Origin: Segetibacter aerophilus
GTDB lineage: Bacteria > Bacteroidota > Bacteroidia > Chitinophagales > Chitinophagaceae
Direction: 5' to 3'
Assembly (NCBI RefSeq): GCF_007991655.1
Contig: NZ_BJYT01000002.1
Span: forward strand, 372,001-436,000
Length of the DNA stretch: 64,000 nucleotides
Translations under genes and position numbers: made by a program
Notes under the pieces: model-generated
Databases searched by the model: none
The model's input: the letters and a program-made list of their open reading frames with translations, nothing else
Told to the model about the DNA's origin: nothing
Part shown: positions 44,215 to 53,623 of the stretch, piece by piece
Layout: each line of letters opens with the position of its first letter
Numbering within the stretch: the first letter of the stretch is position 1

Positions 44215-44625
44215 TCAAGACTTTTTGATACAACCTCTTTGCACTAAAGCCTCGTTGAGCATGTCATTAAAAGCCTGCTTTTCACTTTTGGAAGCCAGTT
44301 GATTTTTCATTATATCATCCAGGCTGGTATGAATACTATCAGCAAGCAAAAGACTTTGTTTCAACATTATCTCCTTCTGTTGGTTAAAAGCAATGAGTCT
44401 TGATTGTAGCCTTGTTGTATCTGCCTGCTTACTTCTTTGCATCAGCGTGTCTTGTGTAAAACGGAGTTGATTCGCCAGTTCAAATCTTTGTTCTCTTAAC
44501 GTCATTGCCCTGCATTCTAAATCAGCAAATTTGTTAACAAGCACCTTTACATTAGTCTTTTCGTCTTTGCAGGAAAAAGCAGTTAATAATGTTGTTAGTA
44601 GTAAAAAACGTTGGATGGCTTTCAT
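44215..44625 (-). CDS. Small coiled-coil lipoprotein
   Basis: 136 residues with a lipoprotein signal (LLTTLLTAFSC, lipidated Cys19) and an alpha-helical mature part rich in Leu, Gln and charged residues (LREQRFELANQLRFTQDTL, LIAFNQQKEIMLKQSLLL), compatible with a two-helix coiled coil in the periplasm. A terminal Cys (RGCIKKS) could form a disulfide. It lies 17 bp after the haloperoxidase-like gene and about 55 bp before the esterase signal sequence on the same strand, so a three-gene operon is likely. Function unknown. Confidence 0.72.
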   Translation of the reverse strand: MKAIQRFLLLTTLLTAFSCKDEKTNVKVLVNKFADLECRAMTLREQRFELANQLRFTQDTLMQRSKQADTTRLQSRLIAFNQQKEIMLKQSLLLADSIHTSLDDIMKNQLASKSEKQAFNDMLNEALVQRGCIKKS

Positions 44626-44642
44626 AAATATTACTGGTAATA

Positions 44643-45995
44643 CTAACGAATGTTTTTAGGCCAATTAAGCGAATTGATAACAAAGCTTCCCACTGCACGT
44701 CCTTGTTCTAATCCTTTGACGTTATCCTCTGCGTAATGAATTCCGCCGTACAAACGGGAGTTCGCACATTCCTCAGCCATCTCATTGAAATTGTTGTAGT
44801 GGCGAGCAGCAAAACCGTATTGCAATTGGCTATAGTCGGTAAAGTTGTAGTCGCCGCTTCCGTTGGTAAACATTTCGTTAAACACTTTTGAGCCAGCACC
44901 AATTTCAACAGAATGTCCCGAAGTAAATGCAGGAAAGGCCGGGGTGCCAATAACAGTAGCAAAAGAAGGGTCGATGTATTGCTTGATATAGCTTACAGGC
45001 CTGATTAGAACTGATTTGTACTTTAATTTCCAGCAAGAGACGAAGGCATCGTTTTCGGCTATACACAATTTTGCATACGCGACTGATGACTTTTCCAGCG
45101 TTGCATTATTCTCTTCTAATAACTGCGTAATGATGTTAAACGTATGGCCAGTCGGAGTACACGTATTAAAAGGATCATCAGACCAGTATTTTGTTATTTC
45201 AACCTGTTGAGGGGTGTTGCGTTTTACCTGGTTGTAAACTTCTAAAGCTCCTTTATAAAAATCAGATGTTGGGCTTGTAGAGAATTGTGTAGGTTGATAT
45301 AGTTGAGTGTTTGCTGTACTTGCTTGGATAAACGGACGATTGTTGCCCCAATACGGACTGATGGGATGCAACGTAGCATTTGTAGGTACCCAGCATGAAG
45401 GATCAGGAGGCATATTATAAGGCAATTGAAACGGATCTAAATACGCTTCGTGCCCACCATCGTTCAATGAATAATTGTAGATAGCTTCTGCAACCTGCTT
45501 TCCAAATTGTATTGATCGGCTAACCATTTCGGGAGTAGAGCCCACAGACATTTCTTTCAAATTTGCCTGTTCAGTGCTGTCTATGGAAGCTGCGTTAACA
45601 GCGGTTATTTTTTTAGAAAACATTTTCCTCATCATATCTGCTGTTGCAGCGTTTGATGCGATGCCCCAGTTGCAAGGAAGATTTTGTGGTAACTGCGGAA
45701 TATCGCTGGCAGCTAACCCGTTTAATTGTCCCCCTAGGCTTTGTGCACCTGGGATACCTTTTACAACTGCTTCATAATTTGCAATCCCAACATATCCATA
45801 GGCGCGTGCTACTTCAGGAGGAAAGAAGCCGGGAGTGGATTTAGAGATTTTACAAAGTAAGGTGAAGTAATTGCGGACGTATTTGCCTGAGTAAGTATAA
45901 GTGGCCCCTGCTGAATACTCATCGTTGCCATAGTATTCTTTTGTACACGCAGAGAAAATAAATAACAATAATAGACAGGGTAAAAGTTTTTTCAT
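44643..45995 (-). CDS. Vanadium-dependent haloperoxidase/PAP2-like lipoprotein
   Basis: 450 residues with a lipoprotein signal (LLLLFIFSAC, Cys17). The C-terminal half carries the vanadate/phosphate pocket shared by vanadium haloperoxidases and type 2 acid phosphatases: IRPVSYIKQ (Arg), PAFPAFTSGHSVEIGAG (Ser-Gly-His) and SRLYGGIHYAEDN (Arg and the His that binds vanadate). Motif order and length fit the bacterial vanadium haloperoxidase-like family, which oxidises halides with hydrogen peroxide or acts as a phosphatase; which one cannot be told. First gene of an operon with the small lipoprotein and perhaps the esterase. Confidence 0.85.
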   Translation of the reverse strand: MKKLLPCLLLLFIFSACTKEYYGNDEYSAGATYTYSGKYVRNYFTLLCKISKSTPGFFPPEVARAYGYVGIANYEAVVKGIPGAQSLGGQLNGLAASDIPQLPQNLPCNWGIASNAATADMMRKMFSKKITAVNAASIDSTEQANLKEMSVGSTPEMVSRSIQFGKQVAEAIYNYSLNDGGHEAYLDPFQLPYNMPPDPSCWVPTNATLHPISPYWGNNRPFIQASTANTQLYQPTQFSTSPTSDFYKGALEVYNQVKRNTPQQVEITKYWSDDPFNTCTPTGHTFNIITQLLEENNATLEKSSVAYAKLCIAENDAFVSCWKLKYKSVLIRPVSYIKQYIDPSFATVIGTPAFPAFTSGHSVEIGAGSKVFNEMFTNGSGDYNFTDYSQLQYGFAARHYNNFNEMAEECANSRLYGGIHYAEDNVKGLEQGRAVGSFVINSLNWPKNIR

Positions 45996-46205
45996 AATAG
46001 AATATTAATACCCTTATGACTGCTTTTACTTTGGTGAGGTTGCACGTTGCAAGGCATTTACCTGCTTATGAAAATTCGTTTTAAAAACACTTAAACCTTC
46101 AGGCTATTAATAAAATATTCAGATAAAAACTTGTAGTAGATCTAATGAAAATTGTTGTTGAAAAACCTGTAAGCACTCTTCTACAAAAGCTGCCTTTTTA
46201 AGTGA

Positions 46206-46231
46206 AAGTACAAGTGAGTGACACAAGGATG
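46206..46231 (+). repeat. Dispersed repeat, copy 9 (GTGACAC variant)
   Basis: AAGTACAAGTGAGTGACACA then AGGATG. It lies 104 bp beyond the aldo/keto reductase stop on the minus strand. Confidence 0.8.
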
Positions 46232-46254
46232 TTTAGTAAAGAACAAATGTTTGT

Positions 46255-46290
46255 ACACAAAAAAGCTCCAACTTTTGTGTCAGAGCTTTT
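46255..46290 (-). terminator. Intrinsic terminator of the aldo/keto reductase gene
   Basis: AAAAGCTC and GAGCTTTT form an 8-bp stem with a 14-nt loop; on the minus strand a TTTTTTGTG tract follows. A second AT-rich inverted repeat, centred on AAGCTT, lies at 46303-46319. Confidence 0.65.
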
Positions 46291-46335
46291 GGTTAAAACT
46301 TATTAAAAAAGCTTTTTAATAAACTTCCTGTTTGG

Positions 46336-47319
46336 TTAATAATGGCCGCGAATGATTGGTTTTATTTTCTCATCATACAAGCTGCGCAGCTTACCATGTA
46401 CGTCTTGCGGCAAGCGGGGCAGAGCCGATGCAGCTACATTGCTTTCGACCTGCGAAACCTTTGAAGCACCGGGTATAACAGTGGTCACCTCAGGATGATC
46501 AAGTATCCACCTGATAGACCACTGGGCCATCCGATCATCGGGTAATAAATTTTTTATTTCGCGTGACAATTCTACACCTTTTGAAAACTCGATACCTGAG
46601 AATGTTTCGCCTGCATTAAATGCATCTCCATTAGCATTAAAGTTGCGGTGATCTTTTTCTTCAAACTTCGTATGCTCATTAAATTTGCCTGTTAATAAGC
46701 CGCTGGCAAGAGGTACGCGAACGATTAGGGCTACATCTTTTTCCTTCGCTTTCGCGAATATTTCATCTGCAACATGTTGCCTGAAAAGGTTGAAAATAAT
46801 TTGTAAAGAAGCCAATCCTTCCTGCTCGAGGCAGAGCAGTGCTTCTTCACTGGTCTCCACGCTTACACCCCAATGAGCTATATACTTTTCGGTTTGCAAC
46901 TTGCGCAGGTGATTAAACACTTCTCCCTTGCGCAACTCCTCAGTTGGAATGCAATGCAGTTGCTCAAGAAACAATTGCGGAACGTCAAGATTCTCTAAAG
47001 AACTTTCTACCTGGCGCTTCATGCCATCATAAGAAAAATTTGCAGGCCAGCCAAAACCTTCGTCGCTCCTTCGACCAAGCTTCGTGGCAACGTACAGGCT
47101 CTCGTTGACTGTTTTTTTAAATCTGCCAATTACTTTTTCGCTGATGCCCATCCCATATACGTCGGCGGTATCAATGAAATTGCCGCCCGCCTTAACAAAT
47201 GCCTGCAAGATTGTAAATGCTTCTTCATCATTTACAACTCCCCAATCTGCGCTTCCCAATTGCCAGGTGCCAAGACCAACCTCTGATATCTTTGTTCCTC
47301 TAAACGAACGGTACTGCAT
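46336..47319 (-). CDS. Aldo/keto reductase
   Basis: 327-residue NADPH-dependent oxidoreductase of the TIM-barrel aldo/keto reductase superfamily. MQYRSFRGTKISEVGLGTWQLG, GGNFIDTADVYGMGISEKVIG (catalytic Asp and Tyr) and YVATKLGRR (catalytic Lys) are present. The catalytic His is in LEQLHCI, and the cofactor end is SIRWILDHPEVTTVIPGASKVSQV. Resembles general YhdN/Tas-like enzymes; substrate not inferable. It diverges from the GH9 gene across 75 bp and has its own terminator. Confidence 0.93.
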   Translation of the reverse strand: MQYRSFRGTKISEVGLGTWQLGSADWGVVNDEEAFTILQAFVKAGGNFIDTADVYGMGISEKVIGRFKKTVNESLYVATKLGRRSDEGFGWPANFSYDGMKRQVESSLENLDVPQLFLEQLHCIPTEELRKGEVFNHLRKLQTEKYIAHWGVSVETSEEALLCLEQEGLASLQIIFNLFRQHVADEIFAKAKEKDVALIVRVPLASGLLTGKFNEHTKFEEKDHRNFNANGDAFNAGETFSGIEFSKGVELSREIKNLLPDDRMAQWSIRWILDHPEVTTVIPGASKVSQVESNVAASALPRLPQDVHGKLRSLYDEKIKPIIRGHY

Positions 47320-47394
47320 GATTTTATTTTAAAATTAGAAATTGAATTAATACTTAAACGACAACCAATATATCTTCGTCACAACTTCAACATC

Positions 47395-49221
47395 ATGAGA
47401 CATTTCTCCACCCGATGCTTTGCCATCACTTTACTGTTCACCCAACAAGCAAAAAAATTATTCCTTTTACTTTCTATACTAGCCGGTTTTGTTGTTTCAT
47501 TTTCCCAATCGATAACAGTAAGCGATCGCATTAAGTTGAACCAACTAGGCTTTTATACCAATGCTCCTAAAGTCGCAGTTATCACCAGGGAAACAAACAG
47601 TCAACGTTTCTTTATTACAAATACAAACCTAAAGGATACTTTGTTCAGAGGAAATTTGGGCATTGAAATGCAATCAAAAAATTCATCTACCAAAACAAAA
47701 ATTGCCGATTTTTCTTCATTTCATACTCCCGGAACTTATGTCGTGTTTGTTCCGGGTATTGGTCACTCTTATGTTTTTGAGGTTCGTCAAAACGTAAATC
47801 ATTCAGCCGCAGTTGCAGGTTTGAAGGGTTATTATTTCCAAAGAGTTTCGATGCCGCTCGAAGAGAAGTATGCAGGTAAGTGGCATCGTTCAGCCGGTCA
47901 TGCAGATAATGCTGTTTTTATCCATCCTTCGGCTGCAAGCAAAGAACGTCCTGAAGGAACTAAAATAGCTACTCCGGGTGGATGGTATGATGCAGGAGAC
48001 TACAATAAATACATTGTAAATAGCGGTATCACGATGGGAACGATGTTGTCAGCCTATGAAGATTTTGCGGCCTATTTTGATACATTGAAAACAAACATTC
48101 CTGAGAGCAACGACCAGGTTCCCGATCTATTAAACGAGCTGATCTACAACCTCCGTTGGATGCTGACAATGCAGGATCCAAACGATGGAGGAGTGTATAA
48201 CAAATGCACGAACGCCTCTTTTGATGGAATGGTAATGCCGGGGATAACATCAGCGCCTCGCTACGTTGTTAAGAAAGGAACGGGTGCCACACTCGACTTT
48301 GCTGCAGTAACTGCACAGGCAGGGCGGATCTTAAAAAAGTTTCAGAAGCAACTACCTGGTTTAGCTGATAGTTGTATGAGGGCCTCGGTAAAAGCATGGC
48401 AGTGGTCGGAGAGTAACCCGGCCATGGAGTACAATCAAAATGCAAACAACCAAAAGTATGAGCCGAAAATAACAACCGGAGGTTACGGTGACCGATCGTT
48501 TACTGATGAGTGGACATGGGCCGCAGCGGAATTGTTTACAACAACTGGAGACAAGAAGTACTACGACGTTTATATAAAGCAGAAGAAAGACAGCATTTCT
48601 TTACCGTCATGGGCCAGTGTAGAGTTGCTTGGCCATTACACATTAGCACGTTTTCAAAAGAAATTACCTGCTTATGTTCAAAGCAATGTTCAAGGAGTTT
48701 CAGCTCAAATAACCAGGTTAGCAGATCGATATATTTCAAACGTTTCAAGTAATGCCTTTCGGACAATAATGGGTCAGTCGGCAAGAGATTTTAACTGGGG
48801 AAGCAATTCAAATGCAGCAAACCAGGGCATTGTTTTAATCAATGCCTACCTGCTTACTAAAGACAAAAAATATATCGACAATGCGCTCACCAATCTCGAT
48901 TATATTCTTGGACGAAATGCCACCGGCTACTCTTTTCTTTCGGGTGTCGGCAGTAAGTCCATCATGTATCCTCATCACCGGCCGTCAGTGGCTGATGGAG
49001 TTACAGAACCTGTCCCCGGCTTGTTATCTGGCGGACCAAATCCCGGAAAGCAGGATAAGTGTGCCGGCTACGAATTTTCTGAACCCGAAACTACTTTTCT
49101 TGACCAGGATTGTTCCTATTCAACCAACGAAATAGCCATCAATTGGAACTCGCCTTTTGTTTATTTATCGAATGCAATTGAGGCTTTGCAATACAACGTA
49201 AATTATAGTAGCAGGAAGTAA
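47395..49221 (+). CDS. Glycoside hydrolase family 9 (endoglucanase-like)
   Basis: 608-residue secreted beta-1,4-glucanase. Signal segment with an unusually long n-region (first 20 residues) ends at FSQ near residue 38. An N-terminal Ig-like domain (CelD_N, about 42-130, IKLNQLGFYTNAPKVAVI) precedes the (alpha/alpha)6 catalytic barrel. The catalytic base aspartates lie in GWYDAGDYNKY (Asp199, Asp202), the substrate-binding HHRPS motif is near residue 523, and the acid is Glu579 in STNEIAINWNSP. No carbohydrate-binding module or sorting domain is attached. It may be periplasmic or released. Downstream on the same strand is a secreted beta-propeller protein. Confidence 0.95.
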   Translation: MRHFSTRCFAITLLFTQQAKKLFLLLSILAGFVVSFSQSITVSDRIKLNQLGFYTNAPKVAVITRETNSQRFFITNTNLKDTLFRGNLGIEMQSKNSSTKTKIADFSSFHTPGTYVVFVPGIGHSYVFEVRQNVNHSAAVAGLKGYYFQRVSMPLEEKYAGKWHRSAGHADNAVFIHPSAASKERPEGTKIATPGGWYDAGDYNKYIVNSGITMGTMLSAYEDFAAYFDTLKTNIPESNDQVPDLLNELIYNLRWMLTMQDPNDGGVYNKCTNASFDGMVMPGITSAPRYVVKKGTGATLDFAAVTAQAGRILKKFQKQLPGLADSCMRASVKAWQWSESNPAMEYNQNANNQKYEPKITTGGYGDRSFTDEWTWAAAELFTTTGDKKYYDVYIKQKKDSISLPSWASVELLGHYTLARFQKKLPAYVQSNVQGVSAQITRLADRYISNVSSNAFRTIMGQSARDFNWGSNSNAANQGIVLINAYLLTKDKKYIDNALTNLDYILGRNATGYSFLSGVGSKSIMYPHHRPSVADGVTEPVPGLLSGGPNPGKQDKCAGYEFSEPETTFLDQDCSYSTNEIAINWNSPFVYLSNAIEALQYNVNYSSRK

Positions 49222-49581
49222 TTTTTGGGCCGGCATTTTTTAAATTGAATCTTCTGTTGCGTCGCACACTTGTACTTTTTAATCTTTATTAAGCTTGACT
49301 CTAGATTATATAAAGCGGAAGTTAAGTCCAGTTCCACCATTATCAGTTGTTCCCGGCTATGCTGCAAAACGGGACGTGCTACAATTTCTGTTGATGGTAC
49401 AACCACACAGTTTACTATAAAGTTTGGTTTTCACATAATGGTCGAAAGATATTTATCTGTAAGATCATTAGACGATCGGGATGAAAGTACGTAGACAATG
49501 GGATTAAGATTTCGCTTTAAATTTCTCCGCGCTCGCCGTCAGGATCAAATAATATTACATTTGGTTGGCAAGTAATATATC
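49222..49581. other. Intergenic region, 360 bp
   Basis: Contains a repeat copy at 49252 just after the GH9 stop. The remainder is AT-rich with no supported gene; a 74-codon frame at 49270 has no coding character. It probably carries the promoter of the 998-residue protein gene. Confidence 0.5.
49252..49277 (-). repeat. Dispersed repeat, copy 10
   Basis: Plus strand CTGTTGCGTCGCACACTTGT then ACTT; 31 bp after the GH9 stop. Confidence 0.75.
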
Positions 49582-52578
49582 ATGAAAATGAAAAATATAA
49601 CAGCCTTATTGTTAATCTTCTTGTCTCTCCAGGTAGGGGCGCAAGTTGTAAAAAGGCTTGAAAAATTAAATTCTCCCGCAGGGCAAGGATCACCGGTAAA
49701 CGGGCACAATCCCAACAGCTTTACGCTCGCTTCTACTGTCAGAACAAGTGCGGGGGTTTACAAAACAGACGGTACTTTAGTTAGAACGCTTTGGAGTGGT
49801 ATGACGAAACCGGCAGGAACTTACGCGGTCAAATGGGACGGTACAGATGATCTCTTTAATACATTACCTATAGATGAATACAATGTAAAGGTGCTCAGCA
49901 ACCATGTTTCCTACGATTGGCAGGGCGTAATAGGCAACACTTCAACCTTTCAGACGGGCAATAGAGTGCATAGATCACTTGATCCAGCTATTGGGATAGT
50001 AGTTGTAAACAACAAGGCTTATTACTGTGTCGGGTATGGTGAGGGTGAGAGTGGCAATGGAATGTTTGCGCTAAATAACATACAGGAAAAAAACAACCCA
50101 ATGCCCTTTGAAACGTCGGGGCAAAATAGCGACTTCATGGCAACTGATGGAACCATGATTTATTGGGCGGGGTACGACGCCTTTCAACCCCATCATTCTT
50201 TCGTTTTTGCAACTAAGGTAAACGACAGGAGTGAAGTGAAGTTTTCGAAGGGTATAAATACCCCTGTTAAATATGCTCACACTTATGCAAGTGCAATTGG
50301 TTATCGAGATGATGCGAACGGAAAAATATCAGGGCTTGCAGTAAGTAGTGGCTATATTTTTATTTGCAGGAAAACACTTAACGAAGTGTTGGTACTGAAC
50401 AAAGTAACGGGGGCTGTAGCCCAAAGGCTTACTTATACTACACCATCGGCAATAACCATATCTAATACAACATTGTGGCTCTGTACTGGCACGAACACTG
50501 TTTCTAAGTACACAATCAAATCAGACGGATCTCTGACAGCTTCGGGTACAGTTATAGACGGTTTTATTTCGCCTATAACAATGGCTAATAACGGTAACAT
50601 TGTTGCCCTCGTCGATGGTGGAAGCAGCCAACAAATAAAAGCCTTTGATGTAAATAGTGGCCGCGCTTTGTGGACCCTTGGGCAGGTTGGAGGTCATATT
50701 AGTTCACCAGTGGTGGCAAATGATAGATTTGGCTTCTGGAAATTTGACCCCGAAAATGCTTCAAAGCAAGGTTTTGGCGCAGTAGCTTTTGCTCCTGATG
50801 GTTCTTTTTGGGTGTGTGATCCTGCTAATTATAAGATTGCTCATTTTGCCGCCAATCGAACATACATAGAAGGCATTCTATATACCGGCCGGTCCTACAG
50901 TCTTGCCGTTGACGTTGTAAATCATACCAGGGTGATTAATAGCATGCACGAGTACAAGGTAGATTACACGAGTCCTATTAAAAGTAGTTGGACCTACAAG
51001 TATAATTGGCAGGGCAATGTCACAAGTAACTACGACATGCTTTATCAAATAAGACACATGGCGACTTTGAGTAATGGTAGAACATATGCAATGATGAAAC
51101 GTAAGTCAGATGGTAGAGCCGAACTAGTAGAGCTTGATCCGGCAACGGGCATTAGATATACAGGACTTATTTTTTCGAGTACAGCCAAAATATATGCAGA
51201 TGGTTCAATTGGTGAAATGCAAAATAGTGGTGTAAATGAAAGGCAGTATTTTAAGAAGAGAACACTTATAGAATTTGTTGGTAGAGACCCTGTTTATAGT
51301 GGCGCAACGACAATTGCAACTCACACAAACACAGCTAGAAACGAACCAAGAAATGCAAGCATAAACATATACCCGACTGAAATCACATCTTCTGGCATTC
51401 TTACGCTTTATAAAGGTGGAAGAACGGTTGGCGAAACAAGCAGCTATCACCTGGGAGGTTTGGATGTGAGTACAGAAGCAGTAAAATGGAAAACTGCACT
51501 ACCGACGTTCGATGAATATCAAGGGCCTTTCCCTCACAACGGCGACTTTGAGGTGGGTAACTTTGGTGGAAATGATGGCGGTCAAGGCGATGCGGCTATG
51601 GCAATTGAGAAGAGCATTTTCACTCACTATTACGGTGAGTTCTGGAAAAATGGGCAGACTAATATCTTCAATCATTATTATGAAAACGGGCTCTTTGTAG
51701 GACAATTTGGAACAACTTCGGATGATGTTACAGAAAAAGCTGCAGCCGGGATGGCTGGTAATGCTTTTTCGCCGGTAGTAGTAAAAGTTGGACAAGATTA
51801 TTATATATATCATAATGACGAAAGTTATCATGGCGGCACACACCGTTGGAAGATAAGCGGCCTCAATACCGTAACTCTACAAACAATTCCTATTACAAGT
51901 AACTTTGTAAGAACAAGCGAAACTCCTGCTTTGCCCGGTGTTGATTTAATGGCGGGATTGCCCTATCGAAGTGTACTGCCAGGAAGAGTTGGCGCAATAA
52001 CACGGACACCCGCAACAGAAACGAGGCGTTGGCAGGTAAAAACAAATTCTTTTACTTATCAAAAGCGTAATAGCTACGATGTGTATTTTGAGTATTCCGA
52101 AACAAATAAGTCAAACAGCACGATTGATTTTAATTTGGGTAAGAACTCAAGCTTGGCAAATTGGAGCATTACCGGAGAAATCTCTTACGCAGGAGCAGGC
52201 GCTAACTCCCCGGATAACAATGGAACTAATCAATACCTCGATGTTTTAGATAATGCCGGAAAAATAATTGTAAGAATTTACAGAAAAATTAGCTACACAA
52301 ATTTCTACACCACTCAGTATGCGAACAATACCGCCATACTATCCCAGCCTGACGAGGTATCACGAAAGTTCACATCTCATCTGCAGCCGATTAAGATTGC
52401 AAAATCAGGAGGCAATATAATAGTAACCTACGCAGGACAGCGAGCAGTCAGGGTTGCCGCTTTCGATCCAACAGCAGACATTCGGAGCCCGGCAAAATTA
52501 CAAGTGAAATGCACCAACGATGGAGGGGGGCAAGGCAAGAAAGGATCACTTCACCAGTTCAGATTTTTCACTAACTAG
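49582..52578 (+). CDS. Secreted beta-propeller protein of unknown function
   Basis: 998 residues with a signal peptide ending LQVGAQ. Residues about 50-110 form a FlgD-like Ig domain (GVYKTDGTLVRTLWSGMTKPAGTYAVKWDG), followed by repeated beta strands typical of NHL/PQQ-like propellers (AFAPDGSFWVCDPANYKIAHFAANRTYI is a clear blade) and a C-terminal jelly-roll-like region. Propellers of this kind often occur in polysaccharide-active proteins, but no catalytic residues can be identified. No sorting domain at the C-terminus. The position after the GH9 glucanase suggests, without proof, a role in carbohydrate use. Confidence 0.75.
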   Translation: MKMKNITALLLIFLSLQVGAQVVKRLEKLNSPAGQGSPVNGHNPNSFTLASTVRTSAGVYKTDGTLVRTLWSGMTKPAGTYAVKWDGTDDLFNTLPIDEYNVKVLSNHVSYDWQGVIGNTSTFQTGNRVHRSLDPAIGIVVVNNKAYYCVGYGEGESGNGMFALNNIQEKNNPMPFETSGQNSDFMATDGTMIYWAGYDAFQPHHSFVFATKVNDRSEVKFSKGINTPVKYAHTYASAIGYRDDANGKISGLAVSSGYIFICRKTLNEVLVLNKVTGAVAQRLTYTTPSAITISNTTLWLCTGTNTVSKYTIKSDGSLTASGTVIDGFISPITMANNGNIVALVDGGSSQQIKAFDVNSGRALWTLGQVGGHISSPVVANDRFGFWKFDPENASKQGFGAVAFAPDGSFWVCDPANYKIAHFAANRTYIEGILYTGRSYSLAVDVVNHTRVINSMHEYKVDYTSPIKSSWTYKYNWQGNVTSNYDMLYQIRHMATLSNGRTYAMMKRKSDGRAELVELDPATGIRYTGLIFSSTAKIYADGSIGEMQNSGVNERQYFKKRTLIEFVGRDPVYSGATTIATHTNTARNEPRNASINIYPTEITSSGILTLYKGGRTVGETSSYHLGGLDVSTEAVKWKTALPTFDEYQGPFPHNGDFEVGNFGGNDGGQGDAAMAIEKSIFTHYYGEFWKNGQTNIFNHYYENGLFVGQFGTTSDDVTEKAAAGMAGNAFSPVVVKVGQDYYIYHNDESYHGGTHRWKISGLNTVTLQTIPITSNFVRTSETPALPGVDLMAGLPYRSVLPGRVGAITRTPATETRRWQVKTNSFTYQKRNSYDVYFEYSETNKSNSTIDFNLGKNSSLANWSITGEISYAGAGANSPDNNGTNQYLDVLDNAGKIIVRIYRKISYTNFYTTQYANNTAILSQPDEVSRKFTSHLQPIKIAKSGGNIIVTYAGQRAVRVAAFDPTADIRSPAKLQVKCTNDGGGQGKKGSLHQFRFFTN

Positions 52579-52864
52579 CTAAGCCAGACCAGGTAAAGTT
52601 TAAAGACTATTAAACGTGGTTTCACGTGTTGTTACAGAAGTATATGTTTTGTTTCAAAATAACTATGTCTGGTTCTGGGCTTATACCAATTAACATCACC
52701 GAAACGAGACCTAATAACTAAAAAAAGGTTTGAACAAAAAAGAAGACAATTATGCTGAAGCGTAATAATTTAATCCAATGAGCGAAAAAGAGGCAAAGAA
52801 AGAATTCATTAATTTTAGAACAGAATTATAAGAATCCATTTATTTCTCCTGCCTAAATAAAACT

Positions 52865-53524
52865 ATGGCTTCAAGAAAGTATAGACCTATTGTGATGAAC
52901 CGGAATAAAAAGCCGGCCAGAACATACACTATTTTAAAAAGGGTGTTGGTGGTAACAGCTATACTTGCCTTCATCGAAGTCATTATATTGGTTGTCATGC
53001 ACTTTAAGAACGGAAATAAAGAGGCTGCAAAAGTTGAGGAAAAAACGAATGACGTTACTGGGGAAGCTGAAAAAGACACATTCAGAGTCGCAGACAAAAA
53101 TGTACCTACAATAGTTCCGGAAAACAAACCAGCGGCAGTTGCAGCTAAAAAAAATTCTATTAATAAAAGAAAAATTAGTGTCGAAAACATTCAAACCTTG
53201 ACCTCCAGGCCAAAGAAAGATTCCACCGTTCTTTCAGTTGCTACAGCTGAAAGAACGGTGGAAGTTAAGGAAGTCAGCGACGAAAAAATGTTAGAAATAC
53301 TTACTGAGATCAGGCAGGAAAAAACGGAGAGTGGTATTGCTGTTAAATGTGTTTCGATACAAATAGTAAATCGCATAAACGCCGACAATGGTCACAAAAT
53401 TGCCAAGTTCCTGAGAGAAAACGGCTACGTCATTTCAGGAAGGGAAGTAGTCAAAGGAACCCAAAATGGAATAAAATTAACCTCTGTGGGACCGTGCCTT
53501 AAATTATCAATAGGAGCGTTGTAG
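52865..53524 (+). CDS. Single-pass membrane protein of unknown function with internal inverted repeat
   Basis: 219 residues. Basic N-terminus, one transmembrane helix (about 26-48, RVLVVTAILAFIEVIILVVM), a charged low-complexity segment (about 50-120, Lys/Glu/Ala rich), then a folded C-terminal domain of about 85 residues (EKMLEILTEIRQEKTESGIA to LKLSIGAL). The domain boundary (KKDSTVLSV and AERTVEV) is encoded by a perfect 17-bp inverted repeat in the DNA. No family recognised. It stands between the propeller gene (286 bp) and a convergent coiled-coil gene. Confidence 0.65.
   Translation: MASRKYRPIVMNRNKKPARTYTILKRVLVVTAILAFIEVIILVVMHFKNGNKEAAKVEEKTNDVTGEAEKDTFRVADKNVPTIVPENKPAAVAAKKNSINKRKISVENIQTLTSRPKKDSTVLSVATAERTVEVKEVSDEKMLEILTEIRQEKTESGIAVKCVSIQIVNRINADNGHKIAKFLRENGYVISGREVVKGTQNGIKLTSVGPCLKLSIGAL
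53221..53263. repeat. Perfect 17-bp inverted repeat inside a coding sequence
   Basis: TTCCACCGTTCTTTCAG (53221-53237) and its exact reverse complement (53247-53263) flank a 9-nt spacer. The structure lies in the middle of the membrane protein gene, with no T-tract after it. Confidence 0.9.
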
Positions 53525-53623
53525 TCTTAATGCCTACGTATAGAGGTTATCAAATCCAAAATCATATAAAGCTTCCCAAATTTTTCGATTCCCTCAAGAT
53601 CGTCTTAGCATTCACTAGGGCGA

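Larger units (their letters stand above)
45996..46335. other. Intergenic region, 340 bp
   Basis: Holds the promoter region of the haloperoxidase-like gene (minus strand), one repeat copy at 46206, and the terminator of the aldo/keto reductase gene. No additional gene or RNA is seen. Confidence 0.6.

Noticed and set aside
49270-49494. 74-codon frame between the GH9 and propeller genes
   Set aside because: Residue pattern is not protein-like and it overlaps the repeat-containing spacer.
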